A stretch of DNA of 12,712 bases from Deltaproteobacteria bacterium (GTDB taxonomy: Bacteria > Desulfobacterota > Desulfuromonadia > Geobacterales > Pseudopelobacteraceae), in the NCBI GenBank assembly GCA_016219145.1, contig JACRCG010000335.1:1-12712 (forward strand), in the 5' to 3' direction. Within the stretch, counting starts at the first letter, position 1. The number at the start of each line of letters is the position of its first letter. The translations under genes and the position numbers were made by a program. Below the pieces are notes generated by a model. The model did not search any database and was not told where the DNA came from. It saw only the letters and a program-made list of their open reading frames with translations. Shown here piece by piece: positions 1 through 6,872 of this stretch.

Positions 1-231
1 TGCTTATACACCTGTCCCAATAATCGGCGCCACTTTACCATCGGCTCTCTTATGACCTGCCTCTATGGATTTCTGTACGTGACAATGCAACTTGAGGACT
101 ATGCGCTCCTGATTGGCAGCATCGGGATGTTTATGGTGTTAGGCGTCGTAATGTATCTGACGAGGAAAATCGACTGGTACGCAATTTCGTCAACAAAACA
201 GATCGAGCCTGAAGACGGCGGTCAGCCATGA
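1..231 (+). CDS. creD: CreD-family inner membrane protein, C-terminal fragment
   Basis: The gene is cut by the left edge of the window; the visible 76 codons run in frame 1 to the TGA at 229-231. The translation shows a hydrophobic helix, then the stretch LYVTMQLEDYALLIGS, a second hydrophobic helix, and the ending VMYLTRKIDWYAIS. The tail motif 'L-x-x-E-D-x-A-L-L-x-G-S ... M-x-x-T-R-x-x-D-W-Y' is the conserved C terminus of CreD, a multi-pass inner-membrane protein. In enterobacteria CreD belongs to the CreBC regulon and is linked to envelope integrity and beta-lactam response. The last residues (about 12, rich in E, D and Q) form a cytoplasmic-looking tail. The stop overlaps the start of the downstream M23 peptidase gene (ATGA at 228-231), which suggests translational coupling. 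Whether a creBC pair lies upstream cannot be seen. The family call rests on the C-terminal motif alone. Confidence 0.8.
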   Translation, partial: CLYTCPNNRRHFTIGSLMTCLYGFLYVTMQLEDYALLIGSIGMFMVLGVVMYLTRKIDWYAISSTKQIEPEDGGQP

Positions 232-761
232 AGTGGAAGCGATTTGCAATGGTAATGGCAGGATTGGCACTGACAGTAATTATCTGCGGGCTGCTCGTGC
301 CTGAAAATATGGTCATTCCGGTAAAGGGTGCAACGTCTGCGGATTGGAATGTAAAGACATTCTGGTTCCGTCCATGGGGAAAATCAGGGGTGCATCGGGG
401 AATTGACATTTTTGCCAGGGAAGGCACATCAGTAATCGCGGCCTGTTCCGGGGTTGTCGTATTCTCAGACACCCTGCGGGATGGTGGGAATGTTGTAGCA
501 GTACTCGGCCCCAAATGGCGGGTTCATTATTACGCACACCTCAGGTCAATGAAGGTGGCTGGCGGTCAATTTGTCTCACGAGGTAGGGAAATCGGAACCG
601 TCGGCAGTACCGGGAATGCGGTCGGCAAGCCTCCGCATCTGCATTACTCCATAATTACCCAGATTCCGTACGTGTGGCGGTACAAAATGGAACGATTCGG
701 ATTTGACAGGATGTTTTATCTTGATCCGGGGAAGAGGTTAATTGGGGAGAAGCGGAGTTGA
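228..761 (+). CDS. Membrane-anchored M23 (LytM-type) metallopeptidase
   Basis: A 177-residue protein that probably cleaves peptide cross-links of peptidoglycan, or acts as an envelope M23-fold protein, on the outer face of the cytoplasmic membrane. Residues about 5-24 form one hydrophobic segment after a basic N terminus (MKWKR), so it is a signal peptide or a signal anchor. Cys20 does not sit in a good lipobox. The M23 zinc motifs are complete: H56-x3-D60 (HRGID), H104 in YAHL, and H137-L-H139 (HLHY). Glycine-rich beta-strand turns typical of the fold are present (CSGVVVFS, GREIGTVGSTGNAVG). The domain fills almost the whole mature protein and there is no LysM or coiled-coil region, so this is a short single-domain member. 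The start at 228 overlaps the creD stop by 4 bases, which implies co-expression with that inner-membrane protein. All catalytic residues are intact, so it is likely active. The exact substrate bond is unknown. Confidence 0.9.
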   Translation: MKWKRFAMVMAGLALTVIICGLLVPENMVIPVKGATSADWNVKTFWFRPWGKSGVHRGIDIFAREGTSVIAACSGVVVFSDTLRDGGNVVAVLGPKWRVHYYAHLRSMKVAGGQFVSRGREIGTVGSTGNAVGKPPHLHYSIITQIPYVWRYKMERFGFDRMFYLDPGKRLIGEKRS

Positions 762-872
762 CAACCACATGATTATTGGTCATCTGCCGGTTGGACATAA
801 CAGGAGAAGTGGACGTTAAGTGCAGTGAACATCTCACACACTAACCTGCCAGGCCGAAACTTGAACCTCTTG

Positions 873-1769
873 TCAGCTCAAACCGCACAGATCCGATTCA
901 TTGTAAACCCGCACCAGATAATCCCTGTATGAAGAGTTGGGGGTGGCATCGATCACCTGCTTCATTCCGGCACAATCTATGAAGCCGCGCCGCAGGGCGA
1001 TCTCTTCAAGGCACGCAATTTTAAGCCCCTGGCGTGATTCGATGGTTTCGATGAAAATGCTGGCCTCCATCAGGCTTTTGTGAGTGCCGGTGTCTAGCCA
1101 GGCGATGCCGCGCCCCAGCCGTTCGACAATCAACTCGCCACGCCGCATGTAATCCAGGTTGACATCGGTGATCTCCAGCTCGCCGCGAGGTGACGGCTTG
1201 ATGGATTTGGCCACCGCAACAATACCGCCGTCATACAGATAGAGGCCCGGCACGGCATAATGAGACCTGGGCTGCTTCGGTTTTTCCTCAATACTCAGCA
1301 CCTTGCCGTTTGCGTCAAAATCTACGACGCCGTAGCGCTCCGGGTCGTTCACCTGATAACCGAAAATGAGAGCGCCCCCCCTGAATTCCGAAATAATCCG
1401 GTCAAGGTTCATCTTGCCATAGAAAATGTTGTCCCCCAGAATCAGGCAGACCGGCTTGTTATCGATGAACTCCTCCCCTACCAGAAAAGCCTGGGCAATC
1501 CCCTTGGGCTCCGGCTGAACCTTGTAAGTTATGCTGATACCCCAGCGGGAGCCGTCACCCAGAAGTGTCTCAAAACGAGGTGTGTCCTGCGGAGTCGAAA
1601 TCAGCAGGATATCCTTGATGCCGGCCGCCATAAGGGTCGCCAGCGGATAATAGATCATCGGCTTGTCGTAAACAGGCTGAAGCTGCTTGCTGGCAACCAG
1701 AGTCAATGGATAGAGCCGGCTGCCGGCGCCTCCGGCCAGAATGATTCCTTTGCTGATTCCCTGTGTCAT
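873..1769 (-). CDS. rfbA: Glucose-1-phosphate thymidylyltransferase
   Basis: Catalyses dTTP + glucose-1-phosphate to dTDP-glucose + diphosphate, the first step of dTDP-L-rhamnose synthesis, in the cytoplasm. The N-terminal nucleotide-binding signature is present (KGIILAGGAGSRLYPLT, residues about 7-23). It is followed by SKQLQPVYDKPMIYYPL, by the sugar/metal site LGDNIFYG with D113, and by VxDPERYGVVDFD and EEKPKQP. The protein has 298 residues, normal for RmlA. Two in-frame ATGs lie 6 bases apart (1775 and 1769). The GAGG ribosome site is only 2 bases from the first but 8 bases from the second, so I chose 1769. The start is about 40 bases downstream of the gmhB stop, so the two form one minus-strand unit. 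The other rhamnose genes (rfbB, rfbC, rfbD) are not in the window. The gene ends facing the M23 gene. Confidence 0.96.
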   Translation of the reverse strand: MTQGISKGIILAGGAGSRLYPLTLVASKQLQPVYDKPMIYYPLATLMAAGIKDILLISTPQDTPRFETLLGDGSRWGISITYKVQPEPKGIAQAFLVGEEFIDNKPVCLILGDNIFYGKMNLDRIISEFRGGALIFGYQVNDPERYGVVDFDANGKVLSIEEKPKQPRSHYAVPGLYLYDGGIVAVAKSIKPSPRGELEITDVNLDYMRRGELIVERLGRGIAWLDTGTHKSLMEASIFIETIESRQGLKIACLEEIALRRGFIDCAGMKQVIDATPNSSYRDYLVRVYNESDLCGLS

Positions 1770-1811
1770 TGCCATAACCTCGATTCAGATGTTTTTAACC
1801 GTTGACAACTA

Positions 1812-2384
1812 TCACGATAAGCGACCGGGTGTCAAACCGGATTGAACCAGACTTTTTGCGGCTGCCAAAATGTCATCGCACACCTGGGTGGATGCGGAGA
1901 CGAGCTTTTCATGATCGGCGCCGTAACCGGTGCGGACAAGTATCGTCCGGCACCCGGCCGATATTCCGGCGCCTATGTCAGCCAGCTTGTCTCCGATCAT
2001 GATTGAAGCGGCCAGATCGATGTCATGGAGCAGAGCAGCTTCCTTGAGCATGCCCGGCAGCGGTTTTCGGCATTTGCAGGGGAGCGCATAACTCCCTTTA
2101 CCATCCGGATGATGCGGACAGTACATCCATGCATCGATTCGCGCTCCGCTTGCTTCAAGTTCCGCCGCGATGTGACGATGCAACATTTCCACATCCTCCT
2201 CGGTGTAGTATCCGCGGGCAACTCCGGACTGATTGGAGACAACCGTCACAAAAAATCCGGCCTCGTTCAGCAGCCTGACAGCCTCTACCGCGCCGGAGAT
2301 AAACTCAAAATCCTGTATCCGGTGGAGGTAATCCTTTTCCACGTTGATTGTTCCGTCCCTATCCAAAAACACCGCCCTGCGCAT
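1812..2384 (-). CDS. gmhB: D-glycero-D-manno-heptose 1,7-bisphosphate phosphatase
   Basis: A HAD-superfamily histidinol-phosphatase-type enzyme of 190 residues. GmhB removes the 7-phosphate of heptose 1,7-bisphosphate in ADP-heptose synthesis for the lipopolysaccharide inner core. HAD motif I is F-L-D8-R-D10-G-T12, holding the nucleophile and the acid/base. Motif II is VVSNQSG (S50, N51, Q52). The zinc-loop cysteines and histidines of the GmhB type are present as C89-P-H91 ... C103-K-C105 followed by RKP. Motif IV is I-G-D132-K-L-A-D136. An in-frame GTG (2387) lies directly before the ATG (2384). I chose the ATG because a G-rich ribosome site (GGGGG) sits a few bases upstream. It is the first gene of the gmhB-rfbA unit and is divergent from aroG. 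A closely related alternative would be the phosphatase half of a histidinol-phosphate enzyme, but no his genes are near. Confidence 0.92.
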   Translation of the reverse strand: MRRAVFLDRDGTINVEKDYLHRIQDFEFISGAVEAVRLLNEAGFFVTVVSNQSGVARGYYTEEDVEMLHRHIAAELEASGARIDAWMYCPHHPDGKGSYALPCKCRKPLPGMLKEAALLHDIDLAASIMIGDKLADIGAGISAGCRTILVRTGYGADHEKLVSASTQVCDDILAAAKSLVQSGLTPGRLS

Positions 2385-2454
2385 CACACCCCCACAACTT
2401 CTGTTTGATCATATTTAACCATCTGATTTATTTGGCTATTCATCCATAGAACAA

Positions 2455-2484
2455 TTGACAATCCGGCTGTAAAGGCACTATAAC
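2455..2484 (+). promoter_or_regulatory. Sigma70-type promoter of the DAHP synthase gene
   Basis: A perfect -35 hexamer TTGACA (2455-2460) is followed, after 18 bases, by TATAAC (2479-2484), one mismatch from the -10 consensus. Transcription would begin near 2491, giving a short leader of about 25 bases before the ATG at 2516. That leaves no room for a leader-peptide attenuator. The divergent gmhB gene shows only a weak TATGAT (complement of 2408-2413) without a matching -35 box. Confidence 0.75.
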
Positions 2485-2515
2485 AGCTTCATTACCATTA
2501 TGGGAGACTGAGTTC

Positions 2516-3565
2516 ATGATCAAGACCAACAATCTTAAAATCACCAGCATCACACCGATAATCGCCCCGGCAGACCTGCGCCAGGTTCTTCCTCTGTCTG
2601 AAAAAGACCGCGCCTTTGTAAGCAGAAGCCGCGACCGTATCAAGGAAATCATCCAGCGCCGTGACCGTCGCCTGATGGTGGTGGTCGGCCCCTGCTCGAT
2701 TCACGATACCGAAGCCGCCATTGAATACGCCAAGCGCCTGGCAAGCCTGTCAAAACGAGTTGAAAGTCAGCTGCTGCTGATCATGCGAGTCTATTTTGAG
2801 AAGCCCCGCACCACAGTCGGGTGGAAAGGAATCATCAACGACCCGGACATGAACAGCACCCACCTGATCTCGAAGGGTCTCGGTATCGCACGCGGCTTGC
2901 TGAGCCGCATAACCGCCCTGGAAGTGCCGGTTGCCAACGAAATGCTCGATCCGATCACGCCGGAATATGTCGCCGACATGATCAGCTGGGGGGCTATCGG
3001 CGCCCGCACTACCGAATCACAGACCCACAGGGAACTAGCCAGCGGTCTCTCTTTTCCGATCGGCTTCAAGAACGGAACCGACGGCAACCTCCAGATCGCC
3101 ATGGACGCCATGAAAGCGGCCATGCACCCCCACAGTTTCCTCGGCATCAACCGCGAGGGGCGTACATCCATCATCCAGACCAGCGGAAATCCGGATGTGC
3201 ACATGGTCCTTAGAGGTGGTTCCAGAAAGGTGAACTACCACCCGGCCGACATCGCCCACACTGAAGAATGCCTCAAAAAGAACGGACTGTTTCCGACCAT
3301 AATGGTTGATTGCAGTCACGGAAATTCAAACAAGGACTACCAGAAGCAGCCCGAAGTGCTGGAGTCGGTTGTAAATCAGCTGCTTGACGGCAACAGATCG
3401 ATTTCCGGCGTAATGATCGAAAGTAACTTGCAGGCCGGAAATCAGAAGATACCGGCTGATCTGAATGATCTGAAGTACGGCGTTTCGATCACTGATGCCT
3501 GTATCGACTGGAGCACCACCGAAAAGATCCTGCTGGAAGCCAATAACAGACTGCAGAAACGATAA
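2516..3565 (+). CDS. aroG: 3-Deoxy-7-phosphoheptulonate (DAHP) synthase, class I
   Basis: Condenses phosphoenolpyruvate with erythrose 4-phosphate, the first committed step of aromatic amino-acid synthesis (cytoplasm). The 349-residue length matches the enterobacterial AroF/AroG/AroH family. Visible signatures are VVGPCSIHD with metal ligand C60, MRVYFEKPRTTVGWKG (PEP/E4P site), GARTTESQTHRE, IGFKNGTDG, MVDCSHGNS with H268, MIESNL with E302, and GVSITDACIDW with D327. These correspond to the four metal ligands of E. coli AroG. The N-terminal extension of about 50 residues is the segment that carries amino-acid feedback sites in this family, but which amino acid inhibits this copy cannot be read from sequence. 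The ribosome site GGGAG (2502-2506) lies 9 bases before the ATG. A strong promoter sits directly upstream, and a phosphoesterase gene follows 43 bases downstream. The isozyme letter is a family label only. Confidence 0.95.
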   Translation: MIKTNNLKITSITPIIAPADLRQVLPLSEKDRAFVSRSRDRIKEIIQRRDRRLMVVVGPCSIHDTEAAIEYAKRLASLSKRVESQLLLIMRVYFEKPRTTVGWKGIINDPDMNSTHLISKGLGIARGLLSRITALEVPVANEMLDPITPEYVADMISWGAIGARTTESQTHRELASGLSFPIGFKNGTDGNLQIAMDAMKAAMHPHSFLGINREGRTSIIQTSGNPDVHMVLRGGSRKVNYHPADIAHTEECLKKNGLFPTIMVDCSHGNSNKDYQKQPEVLESVVNQLLDGNRSISGVMIESNLQAGNQKIPADLNDLKYGVSITDACIDWSTTEKILLEANNRLQKR

Positions 3566-3608
3566 CCTGTCAAATTGAAACCCGGACAACACTGACAATA
3601 ATCAGAAA

Positions 3609-4079
3609 ATGAAACTGTTCATAATTTCAGATACTCACGGCAATTTTGCGCTCGCCATGAAAGCACTTTCCGAAGCGGGTCAAACTGACATCATTGTTCA
3701 CTTGGGAGATGGGTTTCCCGATGCAGAACTGATGCGAAACATTCTCAATACAGACATTACGGGAGTTGCCGGCAACTGCGACCCAGGCTCTGATGCCCCG
3801 CGCGAACTGTTGTGGGAATGTGAAGGCAAGAGGATTCTTCTGACTCACGGGGATGCCTACGGAGTTAAATCAGGCCTGGAAAGGCTGAAGCAAAGGGCTC
3901 TGGAAGCCAGAGCCGATCTGGTTTTGTTCGGACACAGCCACATTGCAACGCAAGAATTGTACTCCGACATTCTCTTTTTGAACCCCGGAACAATGACCCC
4001 CGCTGCACCTTACAAGAGTTACGCCATTGCAGAGATTACAGCGGATGGCATAACAGCCAGCCTGCATAGCATCATTTAA
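3609..4079 (+). CDS. YfcE/MJ0936-type metallophosphoesterase
   Basis: A 156-residue calcineurin-like phosphoesterase of the compact YfcE/MJ0936/Vps29 type, which hydrolyses phosphodiester bonds using two metal ions. The metal-site motifs occur in order: S-D8-T-H10-G-N, G-D34-G, G-N56-C-D58, T-H80-G-D and G-H109-S-H111. The ending SxxLNPGTMTP...SYAI is also typical. The physiological substrate is unknown for most members. The ATG at 3609 places the first motif at residues 7-12, as expected, but there is no clear Shine-Dalgarno sequence in the A-rich bases before it. The gene may therefore be translated weakly. It follows aroG by 43 bases on the same strand and probably shares its transcript. 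Its stop codon overlaps the stop of the convergent pssA gene (shared TTAA at 4076-4079). Confidence 0.9.
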   Translation: MKLFIISDTHGNFALAMKALSEAGQTDIIVHLGDGFPDAELMRNILNTDITGVAGNCDPGSDAPRELLWECEGKRILLTHGDAYGVKSGLERLKQRALEARADLVLFGHSHIATQELYSDILFLNPGTMTPAAPYKSYAIAEITADGITASLHSII

Positions 4080-4879
4080 GCGGTTTCATCCCGATGCACT
4101 GCTTCATGCCCCTTGTGAACAGCCTTTTCCAATCTGCGCCTCCTTGGCCAGGTCACAACAAAGTCGATGGGTCCTGAAAGAATATACAGGAGCAGCACAC
4201 TGAATATCATAATGGCCGGTTCAGCCACCACTACAATCAGCAGTACCACAGCAAGAAGCAAGAAGCCGAATGGCTGCCGTCTTATCAAGGCTGGATCCTT
4301 GAAGGAGTTATAGCGGAAGCTGGAAACATTCAGAAACGCCAGCAGGTAGATAAGCCCCAGTATGGCCAGTTTTTTGTAGGAACTGGGCCAGCCGAAATGA
4401 TAAAAGAGCATAACCGTTGCAGCGACCATACATGCTGATGCCGGAGTAGGGAGACCGATAAAGCGTTTACTTTCGACCGTATCAACCTGAACGTTGAACC
4501 GGGCAAGACGTAATGCCGCACATATGAGAAACAGAAAAGCCGCGACCCAACCGATTCGCCCGAAAGGTTTCAACGCCCAGGCATACATGAGAAAGGCAGG
4601 GGTTACGCCAAAGGCCACCAGATCAGCCAACGAATCAAATTCAACGCCAAATTTGCTGGTAGAGCCGGTCAAACGGGCAACCTTGCCATCAAGCCCGTCA
4701 CATACTGCAGAAATGAAAATTGCAATCGCAGCCGTTTTATAGTCAGCGTTTAAGGTGGCAACCAAGCTGTAAAAACCGGCAAAAAGGCTGCCCGCCGTGA
4801 TCAGGTTCGGCAGTATGTAAATGCCGCGCTTGATACTTTCACCATTTTCAACCGGTTTTTCCACTATGTCATGGCTCAT
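4076..4879 (-). CDS. pssA: CDP-diacylglycerol-serine O-phosphatidyltransferase
   Basis: An integral membrane enzyme that makes phosphatidylserine from CDP-diacylglycerol and serine, the step before Psd. The CDP-alcohol phosphotransferase signature D-G-x2-D-G-x2-A-R-x8-G-x3-D-x3-D is complete: D61, G62, D64, G65, A68, R69, G78, D82 and D86. Several hydrophobic helices flank it, followed by a basic C-terminal tail (WPRRRRLEKAVHKGHEAVHRDETA region). The protein has 267 residues from the ATG at 4879. An in-frame TTG at 4885 is an alternative start, since the GAGG ribosome site lies 10 bases from the ATG and about 4 from the TTG. The gene overlaps the end of psd by 11 bases, so translation is probably coupled. 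Its own stop overlaps the stop of the convergent phosphoesterase gene. Confidence 0.95.
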   Translation of the reverse strand: MSHDIVEKPVENGESIKRGIYILPNLITAGSLFAGFYSLVATLNADYKTAAIAIFISAVCDGLDGKVARLTGSTSKFGVEFDSLADLVAFGVTPAFLMYAWALKPFGRIGWVAAFLFLICAALRLARFNVQVDTVESKRFIGLPTPASACMVAATVMLFYHFGWPSSYKKLAILGLIYLLAFLNVSSFRYNSFKDPALIRRQPFGFLLLAVVLLIVVVAEPAIMIFSVLLLYILSGPIDFVVTWPRRRRLEKAVHKGHEAVHRDETA

Positions 4880-5555
4880 GTGCAACTGTCCTCACCTGAC
4901 CGATATGACCCAGCACTGTTTCACCAGCTATAACCACGTCGCCCAGCTTTACCAGAGGCACGACGTCAAGCGGCAGATATACGTCCAGCCTTGATCCGAA
5001 GCGAATCAGACCGTAACGTTCTCCCTTTTTCAAAACATCCCCTATAGCCGGGTAGCAGATAATTCGCCGGGCAATCAATCCGGCAATCTGTACGAAGGCT
5101 ATCCGAACACCACCCGCAGTCTCCAGAACAATTCCGTTTCTTTCATTCGCACATGACGCCAGTCCGTCACGGGCGTCAAAAAACTTGCCGCGATGGTAGG
5201 ATACATCAATCACCGTTCCGTCAAACGGAACCCGGTTGACATGAACATTGAAGACCGACATGAAGATGCTGATCTTGAGCGCCGGCACCCCCAGAGGGGT
5301 TTCCGGTACCTGCTCAGAAACAATCACCGTGCCGTCGGCTGGAGACACCACTGCCTGAGGATCCGAAGGAGGCGTTCTCTCCGGGTTGCGAAAAAAATAG
5401 AGTACAAACAGGGTCAGCAGAAATGAGACTGTGGCAGGAATTGCCAGGACCTGAGAGCAGAGATTCCAGGCCGACAATACCAAAAGGATTGTCAACCCTG
5501 AAGAATAGGCGATAAATGGATAACCTTCTCTGGCAAAAGGGGAGGAATTGTTCAT
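4869..5555 (-). CDS. psd: Phosphatidylserine decarboxylase, short (PSD-A) type
   Basis: Converts phosphatidylserine to phosphatidylethanolamine using a pyruvoyl cofactor made by self-cleavage. From the ATG at 5555 the protein has 228 residues, which fits the short PSD class. Two hydrophobic stretches lie near residues 14-55. Conserved elements are FFRNPER (about 54-60), SPADG with D74, VFNVHVNR with H105, ARRI and the cleavage motif RFGSRLDVYLP, with the G187-S188 bond as the self-processing site and S188 the pyruvoyl precursor. D74, H105 and S188 match the known Asp-His-Ser triad. Open frame continues upstream to a TTG at 5606, but the ATG has a GG-rich ribosome site and matches the family N terminus. 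It lies about 100 bases downstream of ilvC with a hairpin between, and overlaps pssA at its 3' end. Confidence 0.95.
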   Translation of the reverse strand: MNNSSPFAREGYPFIAYSSGLTILLVLSAWNLCSQVLAIPATVSFLLTLFVLYFFRNPERTPPSDPQAVVSPADGTVIVSEQVPETPLGVPALKISIFMSVFNVHVNRVPFDGTVIDVSYHRGKFFDARDGLASCANERNGIVLETAGGVRIAFVQIAGLIARRIICYPAIGDVLKKGERYGLIRFGSRLDVYLPLDVVPLVKLGDVVIAGETVLGHIGQVRTVAHEP

Positions 5556-5605
5556 GAACCTGCCTAGCCCCGACAAGCGGGAAAAGTATGTGTACCGAAA
5601 GCGCA

Positions 5606-5636
5606 AGCACCCCTCTCCAGCCTGGAAAGGGGTGCT
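5606..5636 (-). terminator. Hairpin between ilvC and psd, terminator-like without a U-tract
   Basis: Perfect 9-base arms AGCACCCCT (5606-5614) and AGGGGTGCT (5628-5636) enclose an inner TCCA/TGGA stem with a GCC loop and one C-A mismatch. The structure is nearly palindromic, so it can form in RNA from either strand. On the minus strand the bases after the hairpin are TTGCGCTTTC, a poor U-tract. I therefore think it is a partial terminator, a processing site or an RNA-stability element rather than a strong terminator. It lies in the ilvC-psd gap. Confidence 0.45.
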
Positions 5637-5642
5637 GCTACC

Positions 5643-5654
5643 AGCATTAATGCT
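5643..5654. repeat. 12-base perfect palindrome after ilvC
   Basis: AGCATTAATGCT reads identically on both strands and lies 3 bases past the ilvC stop, just before the larger hairpin. It could be a protein-binding site or simply part of the structured 3' end of the ilvC message. Confidence 0.4.
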
Positions 5655-5657
5655 ATT

Positions 5658-6668
5658 TTAGTTTTTGGTCTTGTCAACGATTTTCTGAATCCAGGGCATC
5701 ATGCTGCGCAGACGCTCGCCGGTCTGCTCAATCGGATGGGCTGCATTGAGACGGCGACGCGCCGTCATCTCCGGGTAGTTGGACGCACCTTCGAGAATAA
5801 ACTGCTTGGCATAATTGCCATTCTGGATGTTGGCCAGGCACTCCTTCATCGCCGCACGGCTCTGATCGTTGATCACACGCGGTCCGGTAACGTACTCGCC
5901 ATATTCGGCGTTGTTGGATATGGAATAATTCATGTTGGCGATACCGCCTTCATACATCAGATCAACGATCAGCTTCAGCTCGTGCAGACACTCAAAATAA
6001 GCCATTTCCGGGGCGTAACCAGCATCAACCAGGGTCTCGAAGCCAGCCTTGACCAGCTCTACCGCGCCGCCGCACAGCACGGCCTGCTCACCGAACAGGT
6101 CGGTCTCGGTCTCATCCTTGAAGGTGGTCTCGATTATGCCGGTACGTCCGCCGCCGATAGCGCTGGCGTATGAGAGGGCCAATTCGCGGGCCTTGCCGGA
6201 GGCGTTCTGAAATACGGCGATCAGATCCGGAATTCCGCCACCCCTGACAAACTCGGAGCGAACCGTGTGACCGGGCGCCTTGGGAGCGATCATGATGACG
6301 TCCAGATCGGCGCGCGGCACAACCTGGTTGTAGTGAATGGCAAAACCATGCGCAAAGGCCAGGGCCGCGCCTTGTTTGAGTTTCGGTGCGATCTCGTCGC
6401 GGTAGAGCACCGACTGGAATTCATCCGGAGTAAGGATCATTACCAGATCAGCCTCGGCTACAGCCTCGGCTACTGAGGTCACCTTGAGGCCGGCGTTTCT
6501 GGCCTTGACGGCGGAGGCTGAATTTTCGCGCAGCGCCACGGTCACATCAACCCCGGAATCCTTAAGGTTGCAGGCATGGGCATGCCCCTGTGAGCCGTAA
6601 CCGACAATGGCAACTTTCTTGGCTTTTATTAATGACAGATCACAATCACGATCGTAATAAACATTCAT
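5658..6668 (-). CDS. ilvC: Ketol-acid reductoisomerase, class I
   Basis: Converts 2-acetolactate or 2-aceto-2-hydroxybutyrate to the dihydroxy acids of valine and isoleucine synthesis, using a reduced nicotinamide cofactor and magnesium. The 336-residue length is normal for the short class I form. The Rossmann motif VGYGSQGHAHA starts at G23-x-G25. The following loop has R47, S50 and S52, a pattern usually associated with NADPH preference. Catalytic H107 is in FAHGFAIHY. The metal-binding DETETDLFGEQ and FECLHELKLIVDLMYEGG segments are present in the C-terminal knotted domain. The ATG at 6668 has a GGAGG site (6679-6683) 10 bases upstream. Unlike ilvD-ilvB-ilvN it is separated from the upstream genes by an intrinsic terminator and has its own candidate promoter. 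Confidence 0.98.
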   Translation of the reverse strand: MNVYYDRDCDLSLIKAKKVAIVGYGSQGHAHACNLKDSGVDVTVALRENSASAVKARNAGLKVTSVAEAVAEADLVMILTPDEFQSVLYRDEIAPKLKQGAALAFAHGFAIHYNQVVPRADLDVIMIAPKAPGHTVRSEFVRGGGIPDLIAVFQNASGKARELALSYASAIGGGRTGIIETTFKDETETDLFGEQAVLCGGAVELVKAGFETLVDAGYAPEMAYFECLHELKLIVDLMYEGGIANMNYSISNNAEYGEYVTGPRVINDQSRAAMKECLANIQNGNYAKQFILEGASNYPEMTARRRLNAAHPIEQTGERLRSMMPWIQKIVDKTKN

Positions 6669-6735
6669 ACTGGCAAAACCTCCACAAAATTTTATCCGGG
6701 AAACCGGTCGAACTTAGTCCGTAAAATGAATGATA

Positions 6736-6764
6736 CTGATACTACATCAGACTACTGCTGTCAA
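6736..6764 (-). promoter_or_regulatory. Candidate sigma70-type promoter of ilvC
   Basis: On the minus strand a perfect TTGACA (complement of 6759-6764) is followed, after 17 bases, by TATCAG (complement of 6736-6741), a 4-of-6 match to the -10 box. Transcription would begin near 6729, about 60 bases before the ilvC ATG. It lies downstream of the ilvN terminator, which supports separate ilvC transcription. Confidence 0.6.
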
Positions 6765-6797
6765 TGTAAATAGCCGTTTCCACCGCAGTCAGCGGGA

Positions 6798-6815
6798 CTT
6801 CAGCGCCTTCAGCGC
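6798..6815. repeat. Tandem duplication of a 9-base unit
   Basis: CTTCAGCGC occurs twice without a gap (6798-6806 and 6807-6815) between the ilvN terminator and the ilvC promoter. It is exact but short. It could be a regulator-binding repeat or replication slippage. Confidence 0.35.
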
Positions 6816-6817
6816 AT

Positions 6818-6845
6818 AAAAAAGCCGCCCCTTGCCGGGACGGCT
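6818..6845 (-). terminator. Intrinsic terminator after ilvN
   Basis: On the minus strand, AGCCGTCCC (complement of 6837-6845), a 5-base loop and GGGGCGGCT (complement of 6823-6831) form a 9-pair GC-rich stem with one G-U pair, followed by a run of Ts (complement of 6818-6823). It begins 27 bases after the ilvN stop codon. Confidence 0.85.
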
Positions 6846-6872
6846 GATTTGACAACGCCATAGCGCGTTAAC

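Noticed and set aside
762..872. Bidirectional terminator between the M23 and rfbA genes
   Set aside because: Only 5-base complementary segments were found and none is followed by a T-run.
1260..1805. A 181-codon open frame on the plus strand
   Set aside because: It is antisense to rfbA and shows no protein-family signature.
2408..2413. TATGAT on the minus strand as a gmhB promoter -10 box
   Set aside because: It lies suitably upstream of gmhB, but no acceptable -35 box occurs at the right distance, so I did not list it as a promoter.
4869..5606. Longer psd starting at TTG 5606
   Set aside because: The extension would begin inside the intergenic hairpin and adds 17 residues that do not fit the family. 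The ATG at 5555 has a ribosome site.
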